DNA from: Pseudomonas mangrovi
GTDB lineage: Bacteria > Pseudomonadota > Gammaproteobacteria > Pseudomonadales > Pseudomonadaceae
DNA length: 64,000 nt
Direction: 5' to 3'
NCBI RefSeq assembly: GCF_003052585.1
Contig: NZ_QASN01000020.1
Coordinates: 682,001 to 746,000 of the forward strand
Position numbers and translations under genes: made by a program. Numbering within the stretch: the first letter of the stretch is position 1; the number at the start of each line of letters is the position of its first letter. A model generated the notes under the pieces. The model was not told the DNA's origin, did not search any database, and was given only the letters and a program-made list of their open reading frames with translations. Shown here in pieces: positions 9,205 through 23,571 of the stretch.

Positions 9205-9576
9205 ATGAAGATCTGGACCGGGATCATCACCACCCAGGTGGCCGCATCACGTGAGTTCTACAACCGGGTATTCGACGCGCAGACGCTCTACCAGGGCGAT
9301 GACGACTGGATAGTGTTGCTGCAGATCGGCGACAGCGAACTGGCCTTCATGCAGCCGGGCCTGGAAACGCAGGGCGCGATGTTCCGCCCCTGCTTCGAGG
9401 GCAAGGGCATCTGGCTGACCTTCGAGGTCGCCGATGCCGCCGCCGAGCAGGCGCGCCTGCAAGCGCTGGACATTCCCATCGCACAGTCCCTGCGCGACGA
9501 ACCCTGGGGCGACCGTCACTTCGTCGTGATGGACCCCAACGGGGTGGCGTTGGATCTGGTGCAGCGGATAGCTTGA
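9205..9576 (+). CDS. VOC superfamily protein
   Basis: 123 residues. It opens WTGIITTQVAASREFYNRVF and closes DRHFVVMDPNGVALDLVQ, both typical of VOC domains, with WLTFEVADAAAEQARLQAL in the middle. ATG 9205 is preceded by GAGGAT. It is the third VOC gene within 4 kb, 98 bp after the AraC regulator. Substrate unknown. Confidence 0.86.
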   Translation: MKIWTGIITTQVAASREFYNRVFDAQTLYQGDDDWIVLLQIGDSELAFMQPGLETQGAMFRPCFEGKGIWLTFEVADAAAEQARLQALDIPIAQSLRDEPWGDRHFVVMDPNGVALDLVQRIA

Positions 9577-9637
9577 AGCGGCGGCCCTGCAGGCCGAAGT
9601 CATGCCGCGCCCGACTCCCTGCAGGCCCCAGCATCCC

Positions 9638-10020
9638 TCATCCGGCGCTGCGCACCACCTTCTCCCGGAGGGAGAAGGAAAACCGTGCCGGCACGACGTC
9701 GGGGATGGCAATCGTAGGGTGGATCGCGCTCTATCGATCCACCGCTTTGGTGGATGAAAAGAGCGTCATCCACCCTAGGTTCCTCGGCATCCTGCGCGCC
9801 GCGACCTCCCTCAGCCGTCGCATAACCCCAGCTTCTCCCGGAGGGAGAAGAAAAACCGTGCCGGTACAGAGCCGGAGGTGGCAATCGTAGGGTGGATCGT
9901 GCTGTATCGATCCACCGCTTTGGTGGATGAAAACAGCGTCATCCACCCTAGGTTCCTCGGCATCCTGCACGCCGCGGCTTCCCTCATCGGGCGCTGCGCG
10001 CCGCCTGCTCTCGGAGGGCC
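9638..10020. repeat. tandem 173-bp repeat carrying a GGGTGGAT palindrome
   Basis: Copy 1 starts at 9661 and copy 2 at 9834, both with TCTCCCGGAGGGAGAAG; a third unit begins at 10009 (TCTCGGAGGGC) and breaks off. Each unit holds a small palindrome (TCTCCCGGAGGGAGA) and a larger one from GTAGGGTGGATCG to CATCCACCCTAG with an inner GATCCACCGCTTTGGTGGATG. Each is followed by CTCCCTCA-like sequence equal to the piece before copy 1. The copies differ at about a dozen places. It fills the 445-bp gap between the last VOC gene and the end of glgB; no protein gene is supported here. Confidence 0.85.
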
Positions 10021-10021
10021 A

Positions 10022-15513
<5,492 letters not shown>

Positions 15514-15514
15514 G

Positions 15515-17533
15515 TCAGGCTCCTGTATGGGCGGCGGCATCGGTGGTCAGGCGCCAGATGCCGAAGGGCTGGTGCCAGGGTTCAATGCGCATCCACTGGC
15601 GTTTGCCGTGCCATTGCCAACGGTGGCCGGTCATCAGGTCCTCACCGTGGGTCATGGCCTCGTCTGGCAGACCCAGCTCCCACAGCGGCAGCTCGAACTC
15701 CGCCTCCTGGGCGTTGAACGGATCCAGGCTGACGGCGACCAGGATGAAGTTGCTCAGATCCTCGGTGCGCTTGCCGAAGAACAGGATGTTGTCGTTCCAC
15801 GCGGTGTAGGCGCGAAAGCCCAGGTGGCTCTGCAACGCGGGATTCTGCCGGCGGATACGGTTGAGCTGGGCGATCTCGGCGACGATGTTGCCGGGCGCGC
15901 CGTAGTCGCGCGGGCGGATCTGGTATTTCTCCGAATCCAGGTATTCCTCCTTGCCGCCGATGGCTGCGCTTTCGCACAGCTCGAAGCCGGAGTACATGCC
16001 CCACAAGCCGGAGCCCATGGTCGCCAGCGCGGCGCGGATGAGGAACCCGGCACGGCCGCTGTCATGCAGGAAGAACGGGTTGATGTCCGGCGTATTGACG
16101 AAGAAGTTCGGCCGGTAGCAGTCGCGCCAGGGCGGCTGATTGAGTTCGGTGAAGTAGCTTTCCAGCTCCTGCTTGGTATTGCGCCAGGTGAAGTAGGTGT
16201 AGCTCTGCGAGAAGCCGACCTTGCCCAGCCGCGCCATCATTGCCGGACGGGTGAACGCCTCGGAAAGGAAGATCACCTGCGGATGACGGCTGCGCACCTC
16301 GCCGATCAGCCATTCCCAGAACGGCAGTGGCTTGGTGTGCGGGTTGTCCACGCGGAACAGTGTCACGCCCTCTTCCACCCAGCCCAGGATCACGTCACGC
16401 AGCGCCAGCCACAGACCCGGCCGCGCGTCCTCGGCGTAGAAATCGACGTTGACGATGTCCTGATACTTCTTCGGCGGGTTCTCCGCGTAGCGGATGCTGC
16501 CGTCCGGCCGCCAGGCAAACCAGCCGGGATGCTCCGACAGCCAGGGGTGATCCGGCGAACACTGGATGGCGAAGTCCAGGGCGATCTCCAGGCCATGCTC
16601 GGCGGCGACCCGCACCAGTTCGCGAAAGTCCTCGCGGGTACCGAGCTGCGGATGGATCGCGTCGTGGCCGCCGTCCTCGCTGCCGATGGCGTAGGGGCTG
16701 CCCGGGTCGCCAGGCCCTGCTATCAGCGAGTTGTTGCGGCCCTTGCGGTGCTTGCTGCCGATCGGGTGGATCGGCGGGAAATAGAGCACGTCAAAACCCA
16801 TGTCGCGAATCATCGGCAGGCGCCGCATGACGTCGCGGAAGGTGCCGTGACGAGCCTCATCGTCGGTTTCCGAGCGTGGGAACAGCTCGTACCAGCTGGC
16901 AAAACCGGCCAGCTCGCGCTCGACCTCGATCTGGCGGATGGCACTGCGGGTGGGGTGCAGGTGGGGTTCGAGCTGCTCGAACAGTACACGGGTGGCCGGG
17001 TCCAGCCAGAGCCGCACCTGGCGGTCATGGTCCTCGGGATGATCGGCCAGCGCGCCGAGAAATCCCTGCAGAGCCGCCTGTAGCGAAGCCGGCGCGCGCG
17101 TCACGGCCGCTTCGGCAAGCTGCACGCCCTCCTGCAGTTCGAGGGTGATGGGCACGCCGGCGCCATATTTCTTCTCCAGCTCGTAGCAGTAGCTGGCGAA
17201 GGCGTCCCACCAGGCCTCGACGAAGAACAGCAAGCGACCGGGGCGGGTCGGGCGCAAGCCGGCCTGCCACAGGTCGTTGCCCATCTCGACCAGCGGCAGC
17301 TGCTGCCACTGGGCGTCGTCCTGGTGCTTCCAGTGCACCGCCGCGCCTAGGCGCTCGTGGCCATCGGCAAAGATGCACGCGCTGACCTGCAGCGGCTGGC
17401 CCACCGTGGCCTTGGTCGGGAAACGGCCGTTCTCGACCTGCGGTGACAGGTCCTCGATGGCTATACGTGGCGCCATCAACGCCTGTTCCAGCGCGAGGAT
17501 CTGATCTTCCTGGCGCATGCTCTGCTGCGGCAT
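15515..17533 (-). CDS. glgE: alpha-1,4-glucan:maltose-1-phosphate maltosyltransferase
   Basis: 672 residues. Extends alpha-glucan with maltose from maltose 1-phosphate. The GH13_3 core is clear: IALDFAIQCSPDHPWL (about 317-332), nucleophile D396 in LFRVDNPHTKP and acid/base E425 in IFLSEAFTRP, with an N-terminal beta domain (1-200). ATG 17533 follows AGAGGTAAG; the frame open upstream to 18034 is a shadow of the SDR gene. First gene of the glgE, treS-mak, glgB operon; all three are nearly or actually overlapping. Confidence 0.97.
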   Translation of the reverse strand: MPQQSMRQEDQILALEQALMAPRIAIEDLSPQVENGRFPTKATVGQPLQVSACIFADGHERLGAAVHWKHQDDAQWQQLPLVEMGNDLWQAGLRPTRPGRLLFFVEAWWDAFASYCYELEKKYGAGVPITLELQEGVQLAEAAVTRAPASLQAALQGFLGALADHPEDHDRQVRLWLDPATRVLFEQLEPHLHPTRSAIRQIEVERELAGFASWYELFPRSETDDEARHGTFRDVMRRLPMIRDMGFDVLYFPPIHPIGSKHRKGRNNSLIAGPGDPGSPYAIGSEDGGHDAIHPQLGTREDFRELVRVAAEHGLEIALDFAIQCSPDHPWLSEHPGWFAWRPDGSIRYAENPPKKYQDIVNVDFYAEDARPGLWLALRDVILGWVEEGVTLFRVDNPHTKPLPFWEWLIGEVRSRHPQVIFLSEAFTRPAMMARLGKVGFSQSYTYFTWRNTKQELESYFTELNQPPWRDCYRPNFFVNTPDINPFFLHDSGRAGFLIRAALATMGSGLWGMYSGFELCESAAIGGKEEYLDSEKYQIRPRDYGAPGNIVAEIAQLNRIRRQNPALQSHLGFRAYTAWNDNILFFGKRTEDLSNFILVAVSLDPFNAQEAEFELPLWELGLPDEAMTHGEDLMTGHRWQWHGKRQWMRIEPWHQPFGIWRLTTDAAAHTGA

Positions 17534-17604
17534 GGGGTGCTTACCTCTGTTGCGATAACTGTTTGGTCCTTCACGGATCATTGGGTTCAACCCGGAACGC
17601 CGAC

Positions 17605-18462
17605 TCAGCCGTTGACCACGCTGCCGCCGTTGATATGCAGCACCTGGCCACTGACGTAGGACGAGTCGTTGCACGCCAGGAAGACGTAGGCCGGCGCCAG
17701 CTCTTCCGGCTGACCGGGGCGTCCCATGGGGGTGTTCTCGCCGAAATGCGCGACCGTATCCTCGGGGAAGGTCGAAGGAATCAGCGGCGTCCAGATCGGC
17801 CCGGGCGCGACGGCGTTGACGCGAATGCCGCGCGAGGCGAGGTTCAGCGATAGCGAACGGGTGAAGCTGGTGATCGCGCCCTTGGTCGAGGAGTAGTCGA
17901 TCAGCTTGGGATTGCCCTTGTAGGCGGTGATCGAGGTGGTGTTGACGATGGTGCTGCCCTCTCCCAGATGCGGCAGCACCGCCTTGGTCAGCTGGAACAT
18001 ACCGAAGATGTTGGTACGGAAGGTGCGCTCCCACTGTTCCTCGGTGATGTCTTCCAATCGTTCCTGCGGGTGCTGCTCGCCAGCGTTGTTGACCAGCACA
18101 TCGATGCGCCCCAGCGAGTTGAGCACTTCGGCGACGACCTTGCTGCAGAACTCGCCATCGGCCACGTCACCGGCGAAACACAGGCAGCGACGCCCCGCCT
18201 CCTCGATCTGCCGACGCGCCTCGTCCGCATCCTCGACCTCATTCAGATACAGCAGGGCGATGTCGGCACCCTCGCGGGCGTAGGCAAGGGCCACTGCGCG
18301 ACCAATGCCGCTGTCGCCACCGGTGACCACCGCCACCTTGCCGCGCAATTTGCCGGCGGCCAGGTACTTGCGACCCTCGTAGGCAGGCCGCGGGTGCATC
18401 TCGGTTTCCTTGCCGGGGCGTTGATCCTGATGCTGGGGTGGCAGTATCGATGAATCGCTCAT
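17605..18462 (-). CDS. SDR family oxidoreductase, general-stress type
   Basis: 285 residues. NAD(P)-binding motif VTGGDSGIGRAVA (T-G-x3-G-I-G, about residues 51-63), NNAG (VLVNNAGEQHP) and the active-site YxxxK (DYSSTKGA). The 45-residue N-terminal extension with PGKETEMHPRP is typical of the YdaD/YhdF/YghA-type stress SDRs. ATG 18462 has CGGAGG 5 nt upstream. It lies 71 bp before glgE on the same strand and may be cotranscribed; in Pseudomonas, trehalose/GlgE genes are often grouped with stress genes. Substrate unknown. Confidence 0.9.
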   Translation of the reverse strand: MSDSSILPPQHQDQRPGKETEMHPRPAYEGRKYLAAGKLRGKVAVVTGGDSGIGRAVALAYAREGADIALLYLNEVEDADEARRQIEEAGRRCLCFAGDVADGEFCSKVVAEVLNSLGRIDVLVNNAGEQHPQERLEDITEEQWERTFRTNIFGMFQLTKAVLPHLGEGSTIVNTTSITAYKGNPKLIDYSSTKGAITSFTRSLSLNLASRGIRVNAVAPGPIWTPLIPSTFPEDTVAHFGENTPMGRPGQPEELAPAYVFLACNDSSYVSGQVLHINGGSVVNG

Positions 18463-18612
18463 GTGGGCCTCCGAGGGTGTGCAGCGGTCTGCGTAGCGGC
18501 GTGTGCAGCGGCGAATGTCAGCAGAGGACTTGGCCACCAGGAAAAAAGTTTCTCCGCATGCGACAGCGGTAGCGTGGATCGACTGGCGGCGAGCGGCGCC
18601 GCAGCAAGCGGC

Positions 18613-18645
18613 AGAAAAACAAACGCCCCGAGGGTTTCGGGGCGT
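18613..18645 (-). terminator. Rho-independent terminator of the DUF3509 gene
   Basis: Read on the minus strand, CGCCCCGAAA pairs with CTCGGGGCG and is followed by TTTGTTTTTC. It lies about 56 bp after the stop of the minus-strand gene at 18701-18973. The rest of the gap to the SDR gene shows nothing definite. Confidence 0.8.
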
Positions 18646-18700
18646 GGGGTCTGCTGCAAGTCCCTGGCATGGCCGAGCTGCCGGACTGAAGCCACACGGC

Positions 18701-18973
18701 TCAGGCGTAGGTCGGCAGCTTCACTCGGCTCTGGCTCTGCAGATTGGCGATCACCGGCGACATGCCGGCTTCCAGCGCCAGGTCGCGGCGAATCGCGCTG
18801 ATCAGCCATTCCAGCTGCAGGGTGGAATTGCACTGATTGAAAGGGACGGCGCGCTGCAGGATGCGCTGATCACCAGACATCAGGGTCAGCAGCAGACCGC
18901 CGCCGGGACGGGTCTGGGTCTGGACGTCGAACTCGGGGAAGGCAGCGGTCAGGGTGTCGATGGCAAGTTGCAT
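18701..18973 (-). CDS. DUF3509 domain-containing protein
   Basis: 90 residues, a single small domain seen mainly in Pseudomonas: QLAIDTLTAAFPEFDVQTQT at the start, then GDQRILQRAVPFNQC and LISAIRRDLALEAG. No signal peptide. Its role is unknown. The start has GGAG 9 nt upstream and a hairpin terminator follows the gene (18613-18645), so it is a single-gene unit. Confidence 0.85.
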   Translation of the reverse strand: MQLAIDTLTAAFPEFDVQTQTRPGGGLLLTLMSGDQRILQRAVPFNQCNSTLQLEWLISAIRRDLALEAGMSPVIANLQSQSRVKLPTYA

Positions 18974-19225
18974 GGGTTAGCTCCATTGGCACGGAAGAAT
19001 TTGTATCTGCATTCCCTAGAGCAGTGATCGTGCCAACCAAAAATCAAAAATATCTCCTTTAAATTCAAGCAGTTAAGGCAATAGAAAAACAGAACGAAAC
19101 GTGCACTTTGCATGACCGAGCGAGACGGGCGATGCATTTTGCATGCGCCGCCCGCGCGCAGCTCTGCCACGGAATCATCCTGGCGATGAGCAGGTCTATC
19201 TCAAGCCTCACGCAAGGAGCCACGG

Positions 19226-19270
19226 ATGCTCACCATCACTTCCCCTGCCGATTACGAGCCTCGAACATGA
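19226..19270 (+). CDS. 14-codon upstream ORF coupled to the DUF421 gene
   Basis: ATG 19226 has a consensus AAGGAG (19215-19220) 5 nt upstream and encodes MLTITSPADYEPRT. Its TGA (19268-19270) overlaps the ATG of the next gene (ATGA at 19267). That downstream gene has no ribosome site of its own, so this short ORF probably delivers ribosomes to it. It could be a regulatory leader peptide or only a coupling device. The remaining gap upstream (18974-19214) is AT-rich on its left half and holds TGCATG repeats at about 19108 and 19140, but I see no gene. Confidence 0.5.
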   Translation: MLTITSPADYEPRT

Positions 19271-19959
19271 AGACACTGGACTGGGAACGCATGCTGCTGA
19301 ATGAGCTGCCGACGACATTCATGCTCGAGGTCGCGGTACGCGTACTCTTTGCCTATCTGCTGGTGTTTGCGTTTCTCAAGCTGAGCGGGCGCCGCGGGGT
19401 CCGTCAGCTGTCGCTATTCGAGCTGGTGGTGATCCTGACGCTCGGTTCCGCCGCCGGCGACGTCGCCTTCTATGAAGATGTGCCGCTGCTGCCGATTGCC
19501 GGCGTGTTCTTTTTCCTGCTTTTGCTCTACCGCGCCACGCTCTGGGCGATGGATCGATTTCCGCGTGTCGGGCTGTGGATCGAGGGCGGTCCGGTCACCA
19601 TCATCCGCGACGGCCAGTACGACATGCCGGCGTTGCGCCAGCAGAACATTTCCTGCGACGAATTCTTCATGGAGCTGCGCCAGCTGGGCGTCGAACACCT
19701 TGGCCAGGTGCGCCTGGGCATCCTCGAGGTGGATGGCGACCTGAGTCTGTACTACTACTCCGACGAGATGGTCCGCCCCGGATTGTCGGTACTGCCGGAG
19801 GAGTTCAAGTCCTGCTACCGCAAGGTGCCGGATAGCGGCATGTACGCCTGCAGCACCTGCGGCGCGATACAGCTGATGCTGCAGGAACAGCAGGGAGTCT
19901 GCGAGCGCTGCGACAACGAGCACTGGACCCCCGCCCTGGAGTCGACCCGGTGTCACTAG
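19267..19959 (+). CDS. YetF/DUF421 membrane protein with C-terminal zinc ribbon
   Basis: 230 residues. Three N-terminal membrane helices (about 17-40, 57-80, 80-100) precede the cytosolic DUF421 domain (SLFELVVILTLGSAAGD, VTIIRDGQYD, RQQNISCDEFFMELRQLG). The last 40 residues add a C-x2-C-x13-C-x2-C knuckle (C195, C198, C212, C215), expected to bind zinc. The family has no firmly known job. ATG 19267 overlaps the stop of a 14-codon ORF; longer in-frame starts (19108) lack support. Its 3' end overlaps the topoisomerase gene by 10 bp. Confidence 0.88.
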   Translation: MKTLDWERMLLNELPTTFMLEVAVRVLFAYLLVFAFLKLSGRRGVRQLSLFELVVILTLGSAAGDVAFYEDVPLLPIAGVFFFLLLLYRATLWAMDRFPRVGLWIEGGPVTIIRDGQYDMPALRQQNISCDEFFMELRQLGVEHLGQVRLGILEVDGDLSLYYYSDEMVRPGLSVLPEEFKSCYRKVPDSGMYACSTCGAIQLMLQEQQGVCERCDNEHWTPALESTRCH

Positions 19960-21035
19960 CAGAGCCGGCGACGCCGCAGAAGCTGCCGGAGCAGTTGCGT
20001 TTCGCCGACGAAACGCTGCCTGGCCTGCGCCGGCGGCGCTACGGCAAGCGCTATCACTATTACCGCGTGGACGGCGAGCGCATCCACGACGAGGAAGACA
20101 TCCGTCGCATCAACGCCCTGGCCATTCCGCCGGCCTGGGAGCAGGTGTGGATCTGTGCCGATCCCTGCGGACACCTGCAGGCCACCGGCCGCGATGCCCG
20201 CGGCCGCAAGCAGTATCGCTACCACCCGCTCTGGCGCGAGGTGCGTGACTGCAGCAAGTACGGCCGTCTGCTGGCCTTCGGCGAAGCCCTGCCGCGGATT
20301 CGGCGCCAGGCCGAGCAGCACCTGCAGCTTGCCGGCCTTGGGCGCGACAAGCTTCTGGCGAGCGCGCTGACCCTGCTCGACCAGACGCTGATCCGCGTCG
20401 GCAATCGTCGTTACGCGCGGGAAAATCGCTCCTACGGCCTGACCACCCTGCGCAACCGTCACGTCAGCCTGAGCGGCAGCGCGATTCGCCTGCGCTTTCG
20501 CGGCAAGAGCGGCGTCGAGCACCAGGTCACCCTGCGCGACGCGCGGCTGGCGCGCATCGTCCGCCGCTGCATGGAGCTGCCCGGCCAGCAGCTGTTCCAG
20601 TATCTCGACGAGCAGGGTCAAAGGCGCAGCCTCAGCTCGGGCGATATCAACGACTATCTGCGCCGCCTGGGCGGAGCCGACTTCAGCGCCAAGGACTACC
20701 GCACCTGGGCCGGCAGTGCACTGGCGCTGGCATTGCTGCGCGGCAAGGCGCCAGAAAACGATACCCAGGGACGCAAGGTGCTGGCGGAAACGGTGAAGGA
20801 GGTCGCCAGCCAGTTGCGCAACACTCCTGCCGTCTGCCGTACCTGCTACATCCACCCGCAAATCATCGATGCCTATCTGCAGGGTCGCCTGGCCGGCCTG
20901 GCCCCCGCCAGGCGGCGGCGATGGCTGGATGCTTCCGAAGCGTTACTGGTGCGTTTCCTGAAAAGCGCGGCGGCACGGGAGACGTACGGTCAGTCAGATC
21001 CGGTAGAACTCCTGCCGGCGGCCGAGGTCGAGTAA
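19950..21035 (+). CDS. DNA topoisomerase IB
   Basis: 361 residues, the full length of bacterial poxvirus-type type IB topoisomerases, which relax supercoils by nicking one strand without ATP. The N-terminal domain has RYHYYRVDGERIHDEEDIRR and IPPAWEQVWIC; the catalytic part has RYARENRSYGLTTLRNRHV, the KDYRTWAGS motif (R251) and the candidate nucleophile Y300 in NTPAVCRTCYIHP. The GTG start at 19950 lies inside the end of the DUF421 gene. This enzyme is accessory in bacteria and not found in all relatives. Confidence 0.94.
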   Translation: MSLAEPATPQKLPEQLRFADETLPGLRRRRYGKRYHYYRVDGERIHDEEDIRRINALAIPPAWEQVWICADPCGHLQATGRDARGRKQYRYHPLWREVRDCSKYGRLLAFGEALPRIRRQAEQHLQLAGLGRDKLLASALTLLDQTLIRVGNRRYARENRSYGLTTLRNRHVSLSGSAIRLRFRGKSGVEHQVTLRDARLARIVRRCMELPGQQLFQYLDEQGQRRSLSSGDINDYLRRLGGADFSAKDYRTWAGSALALALLRGKAPENDTQGRKVLAETVKEVASQLRNTPAVCRTCYIHPQIIDAYLQGRLAGLAPARRRRWLDASEALLVRFLKSAAARETYGQSDPVELLPAAEVE

Positions 21036-21100
21036 TTGCACGCTGTAGCGCCGAACGACGGCGAGTGTGCAGCCTACTACGCGAAAATAAGGACATCAGG

Positions 21101-21619
21101 ATGAAAAAAGCAGTCACCGCGTTCGCAATCGGTGTAATCGCCTCCGCAACCCTTCCTTCCGCCCTCGCCGCGGGGCTGAGCTTTGACGTCGGTCAAACCA
21201 GCGAATCGACCATGGTCTACCGCCTGGGTGTGCAGAAGGACTTCAAGAGCAGCTGGTGGCAGAGCGATGTCGGCCGCCTTACCGGCTACTGGGATCTGTC
21301 CTATCGCTACTGGGATGGCGACGAGGACTCGTCGATGCACAGCCTGTCGCTCTCGCCGGTGTTCGTCTACGAGTTCTCCGGCGAACGCATTCGCCCCTAT
21401 GTTGAGGCAGGCATCGGCATTGCCGCCCTATCGGAAACCGAATACGAAGGGCGCGACTTCGGCTCCTCGTTCAACTTCGAGGATCGTATCGGCCTGGGCA
21501 TCCGCTTCGGAGAAAACCAGGAACTCGGTCTGCGTGCGATGCACTACTCCAACGCCGGCATCAAGCAGCCCAACGACGGTATCGAAACCTACAGTTTGCA
21601 CTACCGTACGTCGTTCTAA
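21101..21619 (+). CDS. pagL: lipid A 3-O-deacylase
   Basis: 172 residues, an outer-membrane beta-barrel that removes the 3-O acyl chain of lipid A. It has a signal peptide (KKAVTAFAIGVIASATLPS, cut after ALA) and alternating amphipathic strands to a C-terminal aromatic residue (Phe). The active-site residues are in place: H148, S150 and E162 (HYSNAGIKQPNDGIE), with the His-x-Ser and Glu 14 residues after His as in P. aeruginosa PagL. ATG 21101 has AAGGA 8 nt upstream. Single-gene unit after the topoisomerase gene. Confidence 0.93.
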   Translation: MKKAVTAFAIGVIASATLPSALAAGLSFDVGQTSESTMVYRLGVQKDFKSSWWQSDVGRLTGYWDLSYRYWDGDEDSSMHSLSLSPVFVYEFSGERIRPYVEAGIGIAALSETEYEGRDFGSSFNFEDRIGLGIRFGENQELGLRAMHYSNAGIKQPNDGIETYSLHYRTSF

Positions 21620-21783
21620 ACCAGGCGCACTGCAGCTCGCTGATCCGGCAAAACGCCGTGCGATGCGGGCTGCGGGTTGCCTGAGTCCAGCTAACGAGCA
21701 AATGGCCATCATTTACAGCGCGACGACCACTGCTAGTCTGACCCCTTCGGCGCAACAACGCAGACCGACGGTGGAGAGGCACA

Positions 21784-22071
21784 ATGGGCAGCCAGGCAAC
21801 CGCGACAATGATCGAAGGCATTCTGAACGAGATGCTGGTGCCGTTCCGTTGCGAATGTCAGTTGCTCAAGGATGCTTCCCTGGTGGTCTGCGTGCACGAG
21901 CCGGAACGTCCCGAACGCTGCTTTACCGTCGCCGGGATCAGCGATTCGGACTGCCGCAGCGAAGCACACGTGCGCCAGCTCGCTGAAGCGATCCGTGATG
22001 ATCTGGTCGCCCTGGTCGACCGTCATGAAAACTTTCCCAGCCCGTTGTCCGAACGGTCTAACCACGCCTGA
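21784..22071 (+). CDS. DUF1652 domain-containing protein
   Basis: 95 residues. The pattern IEGILNEMLVPFRCECQL followed by LVVCVHEPERPERCFTVAGI and a final helix with LAEAIRDDL fits DUF1652, a small Pseudomonas family of unknown function. GAGAGGC precedes ATG 21784; ATG 21808 is an alternative start. It is followed at 22137 by the convergent gor gene. Confidence 0.8.
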   Translation: MGSQATATMIEGILNEMLVPFRCECQLLKDASLVVCVHEPERPERCFTVAGISDSDCRSEAHVRQLAEAIRDDLVALVDRHENFPSPLSERSNHA

Positions 22072-22136
22072 GGCCTGTTCAGGCCCTGCGCCCCGGCATC
22101 CACCGCATACCGCCCACCGACATGGGCGGACAAGCA

Positions 22137-23495
22137 TTATTCGCGGGTCAGCGTACGCAAAGTCACGAACTCTTCGGCAGCGGTCGGGTGAATGCCGAGG
22201 GTGTCGTCGAACACCGCCTTGGTGGCTCCCGCTTTCATCGCCACAGCCAGCCCTTGGACGATTTCTCCTGCCTCCGGGCCGACCATGTGACAACCGATGA
22301 CCTTATCGGTCTGTGCATCGACCACCAGTTTCATCAGGGCGCGTTCCTGGGAATCGGTCAGACCAAGCTTCATCGGGCGGAAGCGGCTCTCGTAGATGCG
22401 CACCTGGCGTCCGGCCTTGCGCGCCTGTTCCTCGCCCAGGCCGACGGTGCCGATATTGGGTAGTGAAAACACCGCGGTGGGAATCAGGTCGTAGTCGACC
22501 TTGCGGTATTCCTGCGGGCGGAACAGCCGACGTGCCACCGCCATGCCCTCGGCCAGCGCCACTGGCGTGAGCTGCACCCGGCCGATCACGTCGCCGATCG
22601 CCAGAATGGAAGGCTCGGCGCTGCGGTAATGCTCATCCACCTGGATGTAGCCGCGCTCGTCGAGTTTCACGGCGGTGTTTTCCAGACCCAGATCATCGAG
22701 CATCGGTCGTCGCCCGGTGGCGTAGAACACGCAGTCGGCGTCCAGTTCGCGGCCATCCTTGAGCGTCACGCGGAGGCAGCCGTCGGTCTGTTTGTCGATA
22801 CGCGCGACATCGGCGTTGAACTGCAGGTCGAGGCCCTTGCGCGACAGCTCGATCTGCAGGTGCTCACGCACCGCCTGGTCGAAGCCGCGCAGGAACAGCT
22901 CGCCGCGGTAGAGCAGCGAGGTATCCGCGCCCATGCCGTGGAAGATCGAGGCGAACTCGACGGCGATATAACCGCCCCCGACCACCAGCACTCTTTTCGG
23001 CAGCTCGGTCAGGTGAAACACCTGATTCGAGTCGATTGCGTGCTCGCAGCCGGGGAACTCCGGAATGAACGGCCAGCCACCGGTGGCAACAAGGATGTGC
23101 GCTGCGCTGTAGGTCTTGCCGTCGACCTCGACCTGATTCGCTCCGAGCAACCGGGCATGGCCTTCGAGCAGCTCCACGCCGCTGTTCAGCAACAGGTTGC
23201 GGTAGATGCCGTTGAGGCGATGGATCTCGCGATCCTTGTTGGCGATCAGCGTCGGCCAGTCGAAGGTTGCGCCCTCGACGGACCAGCCGAAGCCACCGGC
23301 GTGGGCGAATTCTTCGGAGAAGTGCGCGCCATAGACCAGCAGCTTCTTCGGCACGCAGCCAACGTTGACGCAGGTGCCGCCCAGATAGCGGCTCTCCGCC
23401 ACGGCCACGCGGGCGCCAAAGTCGGCGGCAAAACGTGCCGCACGCACACCGCCGGAACCGGCACCTATGACGAAGAGGTCGAAGTCATGAGTCAT
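22137..23495 (-). CDS. gor: glutathione-disulfide reductase
   Basis: 452 residues, a dimeric flavoenzyme that reduces oxidised glutathione with NADPH in the cytoplasm. The FAD motif is [10 protein letters not shown] (11-20), the redox pair is C42/C47 ([12 protein letters not shown]), the NADPH motif is [12 protein letters not shown], and the C-terminal active-site segment GIHPTAAEE supplies the catalytic His-Glu pair. ATG 23495 has AAGGAG 7 nt upstream. It is divergent from the VOC gene at 23572, with which it shares a 76-bp promoter gap. Confidence 0.96.
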   Translation of the reverse strand: MTHDFDLFVIGAGSGGVRAARFAADFGARVAVAESRYLGGTCVNVGCVPKKLLVYGAHFSEEFAHAGGFGWSVEGATFDWPTLIANKDREIHRLNGIYRNLLLNSGVELLEGHARLLGANQVEVDGKTYSAAHILVATGGWPFIPEFPGCEHAIDSNQVFHLTELPKRVLVVGGGYIAVEFASIFHGMGADTSLLYRGELFLRGFDQAVREHLQIELSRKGLDLQFNADVARIDKQTDGCLRVTLKDGRELDADCVFYATGRRPMLDDLGLENTAVKLDERGYIQVDEHYRSAEPSILAIGDVIGRVQLTPVALAEGMAVARRLFRPQEYRKVDYDLIPTAVFSLPNIGTVGLGEEQARKAGRQVRIYESRFRPMKLGLTDSQERALMKLVVDAQTDKVIGCHMVGPEAGEIVQGLAVAMKAGATKAVFDDTLGIHPTAAEEFVTLRTLTRE

Positions 23496-23571
23496 CGCAG
23501 AATCTCCTTGCTAGGCTGCGAAGCATACCCCACGCCGCCGGCATGACGCGTCCTCAACCCTGGAGCCCGAG

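Noticed and set aside
9638-10020. CRISPR-like array
   Set aside because: The units are 173 bp, nearly contiguous and palindromic, without short spacers of equal length; no cas genes are near.
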